Origin: Gammaproteobacteria bacterium
Lineage (GTDB): Bacteria > Pseudomonadota > Gammaproteobacteria > GRL18
Length of the DNA stretch: 64,000 nt
Reading direction: 5' to 3'
Assembly (NCBI GenBank): GCA_016744995.1
Contig: JADGDG010000022.1
Coordinates: 1 to 64,000 of the forward strand
The notes beneath the pieces are model-generated. The model ran no database searches. It was not told where the DNA came from and saw nothing but the letters and a program-made list of their open reading frames with translations. The translations under genes were made by a program, and so were the position numbers. Positions 45,877-55,258 of the stretch are shown piece by piece. The stretch's first letter is position 1. Every line of letters begins with the position of its first letter.

Positions 45877-47052
45877 ATGAAAAGAAAATTTATTCTCACC
45901 GGCATTTCAATCATACTTATATTAACTAGTATTTATCTTCTGAATCCTGGCGGGATCTATGAATTAAATGAGAGAACGGCTCAATATATCCCTTTTCAGG
46001 AAATACCGGCCGGGATAGTATCTTTAAAAGCGAAGGATTGCGGCGTATGCCACATAGAAATTTATCAGGAGTGGCAAACATCTCTCCATTCAAAAGCATT
46101 TATTGATCCTTTTTTTACCGCTTATCTTAAAAAAGATCAGGGTGATCCAACCTGCTCAGTTTGCCACACCCCTCTGGAAAACCAATCACCCATTATTTTA
46201 TCCTCTGAGTCTGGCTTGTACGATGATTTGACAACAATACCCAATCCTGATTTTAATCCGGACTTACAAAAAGAAGGTGTCACCTGTGCGGCCTGTCATG
46301 TAAAGGATGGTGTCATCTTTGGCCCTTATCATGAAAAAGATCTAAATGCACCTCACCCTGTTGCTTATGATGAAAAATTTTTAAGCAAAACACTCTGCAA
46401 AGAATGTCATGAAGTACCCAGCAAAGATTTTTCTTTAATGAATGAAGGTATTTGCAGTACCGGGATGGAATCAGATACAGGTATCTGGTCAGCAAAAGGT
46501 TATATTTGTCAGGATTGCCACATGCCCTATGTTAAACGTCCTCTGATGGCTGGATTTCCTGCCAGAGAAGGCCGCAAGCATTTATGGCCCGGTGCATATT
46601 CAACCAACCAGTTAAAAAAAGTGTTTAGTTTTAAAGCAGAAGTAAATGATAATATTTTAACAATTCACATCACTAATAGCGGTGCCGGGCACAAGGCACC
46701 AACCGGTGATGCCGATCGTTTTATTATTCTGGATTTTTTCTGGATTTCTGATGAAGGTATAAAAACAGAACTGGATTCCATTGAATTCAAAAGACAGGTT
46801 ATCTGGCAACCCATTATGTTTGTCCTCTCTGATAACCGTTTATCTTCCGGAGAAAGCACACAAATCAGGGTCCCACAGCCTTCTGCTCCAGGCACACTTT
46901 ATGTTAATGGCAGCTATCATGTGATGACAGAGCGATCATTTAAGCGTTTGCAAGATCATTATGACTTAGAAAAAGATTTTAAAGAGGGTTTACCAAAGGA
47001 ATGGAGCATCCGTCGACCTTTTATTGAGCAACAAAAAATCGACGTGTTATAG
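45877..47052 (+). CDS. Membrane-anchored pentaheme cytochrome c, cytochrome c554-like
   Basis: A 391-residue protein with an N-terminal anchor (about 5-22) and five CxxCH heme sites: Cys55, 93, 137, 174 and 211. The first is followed by 'EIYQEWQTSLHSKAF', typical of cytochrome c554-type multihemes, whose SxH supplies a distal ligand. About 240-340 is a beta-rich domain with 'TNSGAGHKAPTGDADR', known from other multiheme proteins. It probably moves electrons in the periplasm, but no quinol oxidase or terminal reductase partner is adjacent. Confidence 0.85.
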   Translation: MKRKFILTGISIILILTSIYLLNPGGIYELNERTAQYIPFQEIPAGIVSLKAKDCGVCHIEIYQEWQTSLHSKAFIDPFFTAYLKKDQGDPTCSVCHTPLENQSPIILSSESGLYDDLTTIPNPDFNPDLQKEGVTCAACHVKDGVIFGPYHEKDLNAPHPVAYDEKFLSKTLCKECHEVPSKDFSLMNEGICSTGMESDTGIWSAKGYICQDCHMPYVKRPLMAGFPAREGRKHLWPGAYSTNQLKKVFSFKAEVNDNILTIHITNSGAGHKAPTGDADRFIILDFFWISDEGIKTELDSIEFKRQVIWQPIMFVLSDNRLSSGESTQIRVPQPSAPGTLYVNGSYHVMTERSFKRLQDHYDLEKDFKEGLPKEWSIRRPFIEQQKIDVL

Positions 47053-47068
47053 GTTTTACAAACAAGTT

Positions 47069-47437
47069 CTACTGTAAGTGATATTCACCAGCAGTTTCAT
47101 TATAAATAAAAGTTTCACGACCTTTCATTTTGCCTGCGGCACTTGGATTGCTGTCCATGTATTTATTAACATCATCCAGACTGGCAATGCTTTTCCGGGT
47201 AAAATCTGCAGGATTAACATATTGCTCAAATTCTGCACTCCATACAGCCATTTTATTCGCATCATCAGCATAACTGATTATGCCTACAGGCTGACTGCTC
47301 TGGAGAGTTACTTCACTGTAAATATTGGATGAATCTTCATAAATCAGGCTGGATAAAGAGTCATCTGCCTGTACAGCGGCGGTCAATGCAAGTGATGATA
47401 AAAGAACTGAAGCGATTAGAGCTTTTAAAGCTTTCAT
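47069..47437 (-). CDS. Small exported hypothetical protein
   Basis: A 122-residue protein with a clear signal peptide (cleavage after AVQA at about 24). The mature part is acidic ('DDSLSSLIYEDSSNIY') and ends 'KGRETFIYNETAGEYHLQ'. AAGGA precedes the ATG. It converges on the cytochrome c gene with 16 bases between stops. No family recognised. Confidence 0.65.
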   Translation of the reverse strand: MKALKALIASVLLSSLALTAAVQADDSLSSLIYEDSSNIYSEVTLQSSQPVGIISYADDANKMAVWSAEFEQYVNPADFTRKSIASLDDVNKYMDSNPSAAGKMKGRETFIYNETAGEYHLQ

Positions 47438-47693
47438 GGTCTGATTTCCTTTTTTGAATGTTCTTAATAATTGTTCTTAATATTTTTTATTAAGTATGGG
47501 TTTAGTTTAAAGGAAATTTTTTTTTAATCTGCTCGTAATAATACCTGAAAAACTTCGGATTATACCTATTCTGAGAGCCACCCTACTCCCACTCAATTAC
47601 ATATTATTACCGACCAATAAATTAATCTTTTATTTCAATGCCTATTAAGGATAGAATAATGGCTCATAATTGTATGTAACATTAGGGCTCTAT

Positions 47694-47957
47694 ATGAATG
47701 AAGAACAAATAATTAAAAAAGATTTACAACGCTTAGAAAAATTAAATGATCCAGTCCTGTTAATGATGATTTTTCTTTCCATACCGGCCGTGATCACAGC
47801 AACGATATTTTCTAGTTTTGGTGATGGTACATTGATTAAAATTGCCATTGCTCTATGCTTTCTATTTTTTACCTGGCTGGCTTTTAAAGTTAACTCAATT
47901 ATTAAGCAACGTATAGAGATTCTGCAGTCAAAATTAAAAAAAGACGCAACAATTTAG
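47694..47957 (+). CDS. Small two-helix membrane protein, unknown function
   Basis: An 87-residue protein with a charged N-terminus ('MNEEQIIKKDLQRLEKLND'), two transmembrane helices (about 22-42 and 47-66) and a basic tail. ATG 47694 is preferred to an upstream in-frame TTG because AGGG precedes it. It converges on the next gene. Confidence 0.55.
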   Translation: MNEEQIIKKDLQRLEKLNDPVLLMMIFLSIPAVITATIFSSFGDGTLIKIAIALCFLFFTWLAFKVNSIIKQRIEILQSKLKKDATI

Positions 47958-47977
47958 CCGCTGCAAGCGGGAATATC

Positions 47978-48148
47978 TTACATATAAAAAGCATACAAAG
48001 CAGCAAGAATACCGCCCATACCACAACCAAACATAATGGCTGAAATGATATACGAGAATGAGTTCCCGGAATCTTCCCAAAAACTACCATTATCACAGTT
48101 ATCACATGCCAATGTATCTCTATTCTTACATTTCACACAATGCTTCAT
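47978..48148 (-). CDS. Small zinc-ribbon-like membrane protein
   Basis: A 56-residue protein starting MKHCVKCKNRDTLACDNC: two CxxC pairs spaced like a short zinc ribbon, followed by one membrane helix (about 30-53). GGGAGAG lies upstream of ATG 48148, so the longer frame to 48181 is not preferred. Function unknown. Confidence 0.55.
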   Translation of the reverse strand: MKHCVKCKNRDTLACDNCDNGSFWEDSGNSFSYIISAIMFGCGMGGILAALYAFYM

Positions 48149-48339
48149 TATCACTCTCCCAGCTTTAATCCCAATTATCATTCATTACTAAATATGAATG
48201 ATATTATACACTTTCAAGCATCTCCTAATGGATATGCACCTTAATCCGGTACAGCTCCTTACTTTATAGCAGATAAAATTCTGTTCTCTACAAACATAGC
48301 TCTATAAAACTAACAAAAACTTATATCCTATTGTTTTTA

Positions 48340-48762
48340 TTAGCAATTATATAATAATTTTAAAGCATCATGATACTTTTCAATCCTGACTAAATCAGTA
48401 TGACTTATCCTGTCCAGTCGAGTCAAATCCAAATTATCTTTAAGATCTGCAATTTTTACTTTTCTGGCCAGAGCATTTAATGATATTCGTGATATAAAAT
48501 CCTTGTAATCCTCACTATCCCTCTTGGTCAAACAGTCAACAGCATCAAGTATTTCTATTGAAAAACCATGGTTCTTTAGCTCATCAATAGTAAACGGACT
48601 GTCCTCGATAACATCATGTAATACAGCAACAATCCTGTCTGATTCTCTTACAAAGTGAAACATTAATCTTAGGGGATGTAGGATATAAGGTTGCCCAGCC
48701 TTATCAAACTGACCTCTATGAGCTTCAGAAGCTAAAGCAATTGCACTATCAAGATCACTCAC
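48340..48762 (-). CDS. HD-domain phosphohydrolase, MESH1/SpoT-hydrolase-like
   Basis: A 140-residue stand-alone HD domain with the (p)ppGpp-hydrolase pattern: AHRGQFDKAGQPYILHP (His29), HDVIEDS (His49-Asp50, Glu53-Asp54) and KIADLKDN. These correspond to SpoT metal-site residues. No synthetase, TGS or ACT domain is attached, so this resembles a small alarmone hydrolase. The substrate is inferred. The start is GTG with AGGATG upstream. Confidence 0.75.
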   Translation of the reverse strand: MSDLDSAIALASEAHRGQFDKAGQPYILHPLRLMFHFVRESDRIVAVLHDVIEDSPFTIDELKNHGFSIEILDAVDCLTKRDSEDYKDFISRISLNALARKVKIADLKDNLDLTRLDRISHTDLVRIEKYHDALKLLYNC

Positions 48763-48949
48763 TTTTTATCATCCTATATTGATATCCGTGTATAAAAGCA
48801 GATATTTATTAAAATCTATTATAATGCCCTTAACTGATCTTTGCTTCAAATCAGGACAATTAATAGCGCTATAGTTACTTTGCATAGCCTGAGAGATCTC
48901 TGTATCATAAAATATCACTCATTATTCCCCGGCAGGATACCACCAAGAA

Positions 48950-50644
48950 ATGAAAAACATCTTCCTCTTTATCAGCTTTATCTTATTTTCTTTAAACATC
49001 CAGGCTCAGGAAAACAGTATTTCAACTGAAGAAAATAAAAAAGCAATAACAGAGCTTTCAAAAAGCAATCCACTTGCCAGTCAATTGACCACATTGGTCA
49101 CCTTTGCTGAACAAAAAGATAGTCTGCTCCTTGAGATAAAAACTCTAAAAAAACAGCTTAATAAAACATCATCAATTGAAGAAAAGAATGAGTTAAAAAA
49201 TAAATTATCACTGCTCAAACAAGATTTGATCAGTACCCGAGCCCATTTAAGAGAAATTGCTGCTGGAATTGACTTATCTTCATTAAATGAACAGGAAGAA
49301 GAAGCCTTTGATTTTCAAAAAGAGCTATTTGCACTGATCAAACCCGCCGTCAATGAAATGAAGGAAATGACTGCCCATGTGCGCAAAAAATCAACCTTAA
49401 AAGAAAGTATCGCTTATTATACTGAGCGTTTAAAGGTATTAAAGCAGGCAATAGAAAACATAGAGCATTTACAGAAAAATAACACCAATAAATCCGTCGA
49501 TACATCGCTTAATTTTACCCGTAAAAACCTGGAAAAAAAGCGAGCTTATATGCGCGGTGAATTAAAAGCTGATCAATTACAATTTAACCGTTTACTGGCT
49601 AAAGAAACCTCTTTGGCTGAAGCATCTGAGAGCTGGGCCAAATCTTTTTTTCAAAAAAGGGGTTTATATCTAACCGAAGCGATACTCAGCATATTTGCAA
49701 TCATACTGCTGTCAAAAATGAGCTACACTGCTATGAAACGTTACCTGCCAGGATTTCGTGTGCGCCATCGTAGTTTTAAAATTCGTCTGATTGAACTGAT
49801 ACACCGCCTGCTAACCTTTGTTTTTATAATTATTGGCCCCATGGTGATTTTTTATATCGTCGAAGACTGGGTCTTGTTCAGCCTGGGAATTTTATTATTA
49901 ATTGGTTTTGCCTGGACACTCAGGCTAACTATCCCCTATTACTGGAAGCAGTTTTATCTGTTTTTAAATATTGGTTCTGTCCGTGAAGGCGAACGTCTTC
50001 TACTGGACGGATTACCCTGGCAAGTTAAAAAAATTAATATGTATTGCACCTTTGTTAATCCTACAGCCGATTTAACCATGAGAGTACCCATCCAGGATCT
50101 GGTTGAATTAAAATCACGTCCCTGCCACCATGATGAACCCTGGTTTCCCTGTAAAAAAGATGATTGGGTAATTCTTAATGATGGATTCCGCGGTAAAGTC
50201 ATCGGTCTTTCCCAGGAAATGATACAACTGGTTGAGCGTGGTGGTACTATGAAAATGTATCAAATGAGTGATTTTCTCAGTGCTTCTCCACGAAATCTTT
50301 CAGCAAATTTTCGCATTAAAGAAATCATTGGCATCAGCTATGAATTACAACAAAATTCAACCAGCCAAATCCCAGAAACTCTACGTTTATTCTTACAAAA
50401 AAGTGCTGAAACTGAGGGTTATGGAGAACAATTACTCAGTCTTAAAGTGGAATTTGAGCGAGCCAATAATTCATCACTGGATCTGGTAGTGATTGCTGAC
50501 TTTAAAGGTGAGGTTGCCGATCTTTACAATCGATTGCGCCGGGCTATTCAACGCTGGAGTGTAGAAGCCTGTAGTGAAAACAACTGGGAAATACCCTTTC
50601 CACAAATGTCATTACATCACTCAGCCCCTGTTAATATAGACTGA
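48950..50644 (+). CDS. MscS-family mechanosensitive channel-like protein with N-terminal coiled coil
   Basis: A 564-residue protein with a signal peptide (about 1-19) and a periplasmic coiled-coil region (about 45-225). Membrane helices lie at about 240-258, 280-305 and 310-332. The MscS-like beta domain follows ('GERLLLDGLPWQVKKINMYCTFV', 'KKDDWVILNDGFRGKVIGLS'), then a cytoplasmic C-terminal alpha/beta domain. The third helix lacks the usual Gly/Ala zipper, and the beta domain is more divergent than in E. coli MscS, so channel activity is inferred. Confidence 0.7.
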   Translation: MKNIFLFISFILFSLNIQAQENSISTEENKKAITELSKSNPLASQLTTLVTFAEQKDSLLLEIKTLKKQLNKTSSIEEKNELKNKLSLLKQDLISTRAHLREIAAGIDLSSLNEQEEEAFDFQKELFALIKPAVNEMKEMTAHVRKKSTLKESIAYYTERLKVLKQAIENIEHLQKNNTNKSVDTSLNFTRKNLEKKRAYMRGELKADQLQFNRLLAKETSLAEASESWAKSFFQKRGLYLTEAILSIFAIILLSKMSYTAMKRYLPGFRVRHRSFKIRLIELIHRLLTFVFIIIGPMVIFYIVEDWVLFSLGILLLIGFAWTLRLTIPYYWKQFYLFLNIGSVREGERLLLDGLPWQVKKINMYCTFVNPTADLTMRVPIQDLVELKSRPCHHDEPWFPCKKDDWVILNDGFRGKVIGLSQEMIQLVERGGTMKMYQMSDFLSASPRNLSANFRIKEIIGISYELQQNSTSQIPETLRLFLQKSAETEGYGEQLLSLKVEFERANNSSLDLVVIADFKGEVADLYNRLRRAIQRWSVEACSENNWEIPFPQMSLHHSAPVNID

Positions 50645-50839
50645 TTAATGGACACCTGTAAATTATTGCTGTTCAGGCTCGAATCAAAGGAACTACGGAG
50701 AGCCTTTAGCATCAAAGGCTAAACTGACTTTCATCACCCCGCTTTATGAATAATAACATTGATATGGGAGCCTCGACTTAAATTATAATTTAATGGCATT
50801 CTTTTATATTCAATAACTTGGAGTTCTGCTGCTCCATAT

Positions 50840-51109
50840 TTAGTACATGAATACCATTAAAACAGAAAAAGACCTATATGATGTCCAATCCTGATAGTCC
50901 TTATTTCTTTGGTTTTTAAATTGAGCTATCTTATCTTTAAGGGCTGTACGTATTTTATGTTTTATCCTCTCAAATTTTTTCAGATAAAATTTGTAACTCT
51001 TTAAAGTATCAACTAAAATTAGCAGACTTTGAAGTTTTTGATAAACACTGGATTCATATTCACTCTTCAAAGAAAAAATACATCCCCTCAAATCTAAATT
51101 AAGAGCCAT
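50840..51109 (-). CDS. Hypothetical ORF, doubtful
   Basis: An 89-codon frame rich in Lys, Phe, Tyr and Ser ('LKSYKFYLKKFERIKHKIRTALKDK'). The ATG is only 21 bases from the divergent tetR start and has no convincing Shine-Dalgarno. It could be a small basic protein or a chance frame in AT-rich DNA. Confidence 0.25.
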   Translation of the reverse strand: MALNLDLRGCIFSLKSEYESSVYQKLQSLLILVDTLKSYKFYLKKFERIKHKIRTALKDKIAQFKNQRNKDYQDWTSYRSFSVLMVFMY

Positions 51110-51130
51110 TTTTTATTAAGATGATACCTA

Positions 51131-51697
51131 ATGAAAAAATCTACTGAAAACACTCCAAGACTAACACGTAGCAACTGGATAAACACTGCAATAGAAGTAT
51201 TTAAAATACATGGAATAGAAAAAGTTAAGATTGATTCTATCGCAAGAGATTTAAGAGTAACTCGTGGAAGTTTCTATTGGCATTTCAAAAAACGACAAGA
51301 TCTATTGGATGAAATTTTATCAAGTTGGGAAGAAATAAACACTCGTGATGTCATCAAAAACCTGGATAACTTAAAACTGCCAGAAAAAAAACAATTAGAA
51401 CAATTACTCAAACTGGCTTTCAGCAGCAGTGTTGAAGACTTTGCATTTGAGAAATCAATTCGCGTTTGGGCTCTAACCGATGAAAATGTTATGAATGTTC
51501 TCAAAAGGATGGATAAACAACGTATTTCTTATCTTCAAAGACTGATTGTTGAAATAGGCTGGACTAAAAAAGAAGCCGAACAACACGCATGCTATATCTA
51601 TTTTTGCCGCACAGGTTTATACCATCAGGCTCAAATACCCAGGCTGAATAAACGAATGAAAATTGTAGATTATATGATGGGAATTTTAGTTCATTAA
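51131..51697 (+). CDS. TetR-family transcriptional regulator
   Basis: A 188-residue protein with an N-terminal TetR helix-turn-helix (about 14-60: 'AIEVFKIHGIEKVKIDSIARDLRVTRGSFYWHF' in two parts) and a ligand-binding domain that is not diagnostic ('SIRVWALTDENVMNVLKRMD'). Targets are unknown; the nearest downstream genes on the same strand encode two small membrane proteins about 0.9 and 1.6 kb away. Confidence 0.9.
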   Translation: MKKSTENTPRLTRSNWINTAIEVFKIHGIEKVKIDSIARDLRVTRGSFYWHFKKRQDLLDEILSSWEEINTRDVIKNLDNLKLPEKKQLEQLLKLAFSSSVEDFAFEKSIRVWALTDENVMNVLKRMDKQRISYLQRLIVEIGWTKKEAEQHACYIYFCRTGLYHQAQIPRLNKRMKIVDYMMGILVH

Positions 51698-52611
51698 AAA
51701 TCATAAACGTCTTGTTTAAGAGAAAAACCTGGACTGACAGTTTCTGAAACAATAAAAATATTTTTATCCATAAGGAAAAAGGAAATTGGAATTGTGTATT
51801 GGTAATATACCTTTCTGGTTATGGAAATATATTTTTTTCTTTGCTACTGGGCTGCTTTGATATCCTCGAAATTCCAGTCCATAGTTACAGCAGAAGTACT
51901 CATCAATATTGCAATAAAAAATGATGAAGTAATACCTGTATCTTTATAATCATTGTTATTTTTTATTAGCTACCCCATTCTGTCCCTATAATGACACCAC
52001 AGTCAAGCGGCGATAGTAGTGAGTTTAGTTCGGGATCACCTACAGCATGTCAATTGCTTCTCAACATGCAATTAAAGTGTATTTAGGAATAATTGGTAGC
52101 ACTTTTGTTACTTTTTTGGAAACCCACTCGATAATCCATGATGTCATTCCATATTTCATCATCATAATTACCCATTGAAGTTATAGCACCATATCCAGAA
52201 ACAACAGCCAGTAGTTTTTTATTTTTATTATGAGCATTACTTCCTTACACTTGTTATTAATATCTTCAATAGTTATATCATTATTTAAATATATCGCCAT
52301 CAAATAATATTCTCTTTTTTAAAAAACACTACCTCATTTTAAACAATACAATAATGTATGCTAATTCTTGAATAATTTTATAAATATTATAAAATTTATT
52401 TTTAAATTTATAAATAGCTTATAGATACATACATATTTTCAATATTGCAAAACAATACAGAGCTGTATTGATATTTAGATAAATTTAATCTATTATTAAA
52501 AAAAACATAATATTAAGCACTATAAAGTAGAAATAATTAATTGATTTAATGAAATTTCTACTGTGACAATTTTTTTGCTTATAACAAGATAAATTAGAAT
52601 AAGGAAGAGTA
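51698..52611. other. Long AT-rich gap with gene remnants only
   Basis: 914 bases with no intact gene. It holds the frameshifted minus-strand remnant at 52083-52300 and a very short minus-strand frame (MSTSAVTMDWNFEDIKAAQ) near 51850-51900 that may be the end of another decayed gene. The stretch 52350-52550 is almost all A and T. Confidence 0.6.
52083..52300 (-). pseudogene. Frameshifted small gene remnant
   Basis: ATG 52300 begins 'MAIYLNNDITIEDINNKC'. The frame then becomes implausible, while a second frame reads 'KKLLAVVSGYGAITSMGNY' and 'DDEIWNDIMDYRVGFQ' to a stop at 52083. The switch falls in an A-rich run, so a single-base frameshift is likely. The family is not recognised. It may be a real decayed gene or coincidence. 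Confidence 0.35.
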
Positions 52612-53025
52612 GTGATTGAACAGTTATTAATAGTAATTGGTGCAATTATTTTTGGCTTATTGGGCACCATTCATTTGTTTTATACTTTTTTTACTAATAA
52701 GTTTGATACCCGTGACTTTCATGTTTCAGATGCCATGAAAAAAACCAGTCCCATTTTAACAAATCAAACAACTGTTTGGCGAGCATGGATTGGCTTTAAT
52801 GCTAGTCATAGCTTAGGTGCCCTTTTAATCTTTGCATTTTATTTCCCCCTTGCAGTCTTTAACATGAATATCATTTTAAATAGTTATTGGTTTTCGATAC
52901 TTCCTGTTATTATTGGTTTTGCATATCTTTTTTTGGCAAAAAAATACTGGTTCAAAATACCTTTTGTTGGTATTTTTATTTCTACAATGTGTTTTATAAT
53001 TGCAGCATTATTGATCAACGTATAA
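52612..53025 (+). CDS. Four-helix membrane protein, LIC_13387-like
   Basis: A 137-residue protein with four hydrophobic helices (about 4-24, 62-82, 88-105, 112-134) and the family-like segments 'GTIHLFYTFF' and 'TTVWRAWIGFNASHSLGALL'. AAGGAAG precedes the GTG start. Function unknown. Confidence 0.65.
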   Translation: MIEQLLIVIGAIIFGLLGTIHLFYTFFTNKFDTRDFHVSDAMKKTSPILTNQTTVWRAWIGFNASHSLGALLIFAFYFPLAVFNMNIILNSYWFSILPVIIGFAYLFLAKKYWFKIPFVGIFISTMCFIIAALLINV

Positions 53026-53332
53026 CTAAATTTATCACATCAAATTATTAATTGTCTGCTATCTGCACTGACATGCAGTAATTTAATAGATTCAAATTGA
53101 CAATCAATATTGATGTAATGTAATGATACTCTTAATCAATTTTTAATATTGTTTTACCTTAAAATGGATAGAAAATTTTAACCCTGCTAATTTTTATAAC
53201 AGCTTTTTGTTTAAACCTTCCTCGTGTCTAATAAGATATATTAATCTATTGTATCTCTTATTTATCTGAGCCTGAGAAATTCTGTATAGATATTAAAGCT
53301 ATATTTATGAGCTATAAGTGAGAAGTAAAAAA
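53026..53332. other. AT-rich intergenic gap
   Basis: 307 bases between two small membrane-protein genes. I see no open frame, no strong inverted repeat and no clear promoter. Confidence 0.5.
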
Positions 53333-53773
53333 ATGGAAATCACAAATATATATTTGCTTGTTGGTGCCATCTTAAGTGCAATTGCAGCCATCTTGCATAT
53401 TGGCTGTATTATTTTTGGTGCTTCCTGGTATCGTTTTTTTGGTGCAGGCGAAAAATTAGCAATTCTTTCTGAACAAGCTAGTATACTTCCTACAACGATT
53501 ACTTCAGTTATTGTCGTAATATTATTTATCTGGTCTTTTTATGCACTTTCTGGTGCAGGACTTATAATCAAATTACCTTTTTTACATTTTGGCCTTATTG
53601 CTATTACTTCAATTTATATAGTCCGTGGTGTCATAGGTTTTTTCTTCATAACTAAGCCTATGGGAAGAAATCCTCTTTTTTGGTTGTGGAGTTCCATAAT
53701 ATGCTTAGTTTTTGGTTTAGTTTATCTGTTGGGAATTAATCAAATGTGGGATAGTGTTAGAGTGAATTTGTAA
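53333..53773 (+). CDS. Four-helix membrane protein, unknown function
   Basis: A 146-residue protein with four hydrophobic helices and the pattern 'ALSGAGLIIKLPFLHFG', shared with a widespread family of small integral membrane proteins of unknown role. ATG 53333 is preferred to an in-frame GTG 15 bases upstream because GAGAAG lies just ahead. Confidence 0.6.
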   Translation: MEITNIYLLVGAILSAIAAILHIGCIIFGASWYRFFGAGEKLAILSEQASILPTTITSVIVVILFIWSFYALSGAGLIIKLPFLHFGLIAITSIYIVRGVIGFFFITKPMGRNPLFWLWSSIICLVFGLVYLLGINQMWDSVRVNL

Positions 53774-53984
53774 GCTAATTAATTTTAGAACCTGATAAGA
53801 ATTCAAATTGTTTTCATAATTTTTGCATCTTAATATTATCTGAGGGAAGTATTGACAAGGATTCTTATGTTTACCACAAGAGCATTTTAAAATTTGTCAT
53901 TTACCACAATACCTCCATGGTATTACCCGATAAACATAGTGTCTTAACAACTCTTCTTATATTTTTCTTTAGAGATCAAAGAGT

Positions 53985-54800
53985 TTACAACGGGTAGACG
54001 GGTCGATCAGTCTTTTGCTTATAGTAAGGCATCATTTTAGGAGCAAGTTCTCTTAATGTCTTCTGACGATTACCTGGAGCCGGGTGAGTGCTGAAGAATT
54101 CTGGCGGGGATTCTCCTCCAACTTTGGCCATTTTCTGCCATAATGTTGCAGCTGCATTGGGGTTATAGCCAGCTTTGGCCGCCAGCTCAATGCCCATTTG
54201 ATCGGCTTCCAGCTCAGCAGTACGGCTATTAGGCAGTTCTATTGCCATGCTTGCAGCCAGAGCAGCGCCGGTGAGTGCGACACCACCAAAATCAGTATCG
54301 CTGACAGCAATAGATAAGGCCACCAGACCAATTTGTGAAACCATTTGAGTGGACATTTTTTCTGCTGTGTGATTAGCCAGTGCATGGGCAATTTCATGCC
54401 CCATCACTTGAGCCAGCTCATCATCAGTGGGCTTGACTTTATTCAGTAAGCCGGTATAAACAGCCATTTTCCCGCCAGCCATGCACCAGGCATTAACCAT
54501 TTCGGGATCATCGATGACTTTAACACTCCATTGCCAATTTCTGGTGTGTGGATATTCTTTGATAGCCTGAGAGATCAAACGCCCTGTTATTAATTTGACA
54601 CGGTCTGTGACAACCGGATAATTGTCAATTTTACCTTTATCATCCAGAGTTTTAATGGTTTTGGTATAGGCTTCTTTTGAGGCAGAGATTGCCTGTTCCG
54701 GAGACACCATCATAAACTGGCTGCGTCCTGTTGGACTGGTCGTACAGGCAGTCGTTAATAGTACAAAAAGTACGCTTGGAATGATCAGCAGACGTTTCAT
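53985..54800 (-). CDS. M48-family metalloprotease lipoprotein (LoiP/YcaL-like)
   Basis: A 271-residue protein with a lipoprotein signal peptide (LTTAC, Cys19) and zinc-metalloprotease motif HEIAH at 135-139, third ligand in AELEAD (about 196-200). It has 'NAWCMAGGKMAVYTGLL', as in LoiP-type outer-membrane quality-control proteases. It is predicted to be attached to the outer or inner membrane facing the periplasm. AAGGAAG precedes the ATG. Confidence 0.9.
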   Translation of the reverse strand: MKRLLIIPSVLFVLLTTACTTSPTGRSQFMMVSPEQAISASKEAYTKTIKTLDDKGKIDNYPVVTDRVKLITGRLISQAIKEYPHTRNWQWSVKVIDDPEMVNAWCMAGGKMAVYTGLLNKVKPTDDELAQVMGHEIAHALANHTAEKMSTQMVSQIGLVALSIAVSDTDFGGVALTGAALAASMAIELPNSRTAELEADQMGIELAAKAGYNPNAAATLWQKMAKVGGESPPEFFSTHPAPGNRQKTLRELAPKMMPYYKQKTDRPVYPL

Positions 54801-54815
54801 AAATAGTATCTTCCT

Positions 54816-55070
54816 TTATTTTTTGGATTTGGATTTTTTCAATGGTTTAAAAAGATATTCAAGACCATTTACTTTAATTTCCAGAACAATTGCTAATAAT
54901 TTTCCCAATTCTCCCTGTGGAAAACCTTTATTGGCAAACCAGACCACATAGGGTTCCGGTAAATCAACTAATAAACAATCTTTATACTTGCCAAAGGGCA
55001 TTTTATATCGAGCCAGTTTCAGCATCAGTTCTGGATCTGAGCTTAATATTTTATTATTTTCAATTTCCAT
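54816..55070 (-). CDS. DUF3820 family protein
   Basis: An 84-residue protein with the DUF3820 core 'YKMPFGKYKDCLLVDLPEPYVVWFANKGFPQGELGKLL' (in overlapping parts). Many gammaproteobacteria carry it; the function is not established. It lies 15 bases upstream of the M48 lipoprotein gene on the same strand, so the two are likely cotranscribed. Confidence 0.85.
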   Translation of the reverse strand: MEIENNKILSSDPELMLKLARYKMPFGKYKDCLLVDLPEPYVVWFANKGFPQGELGKLLAIVLEIKVNGLEYLFKPLKKSKSKK

Positions 55071-55258
55071 TCGCTGTCAACTTATTTTACACAATCTAAA
55101 CTGAACCCAGGCTTAATAGCAACTTTATTTTGTTAAGCTTTTGTTTTTAAAAAACAAAAATAATGAGGTATAATTATTGCTTGCCTTATATAATAATATA
55201 AGTGTATCAAGATATTTATTATTTGTTAAGCCATGCAATTAATCTTAAGCAACAAAAT

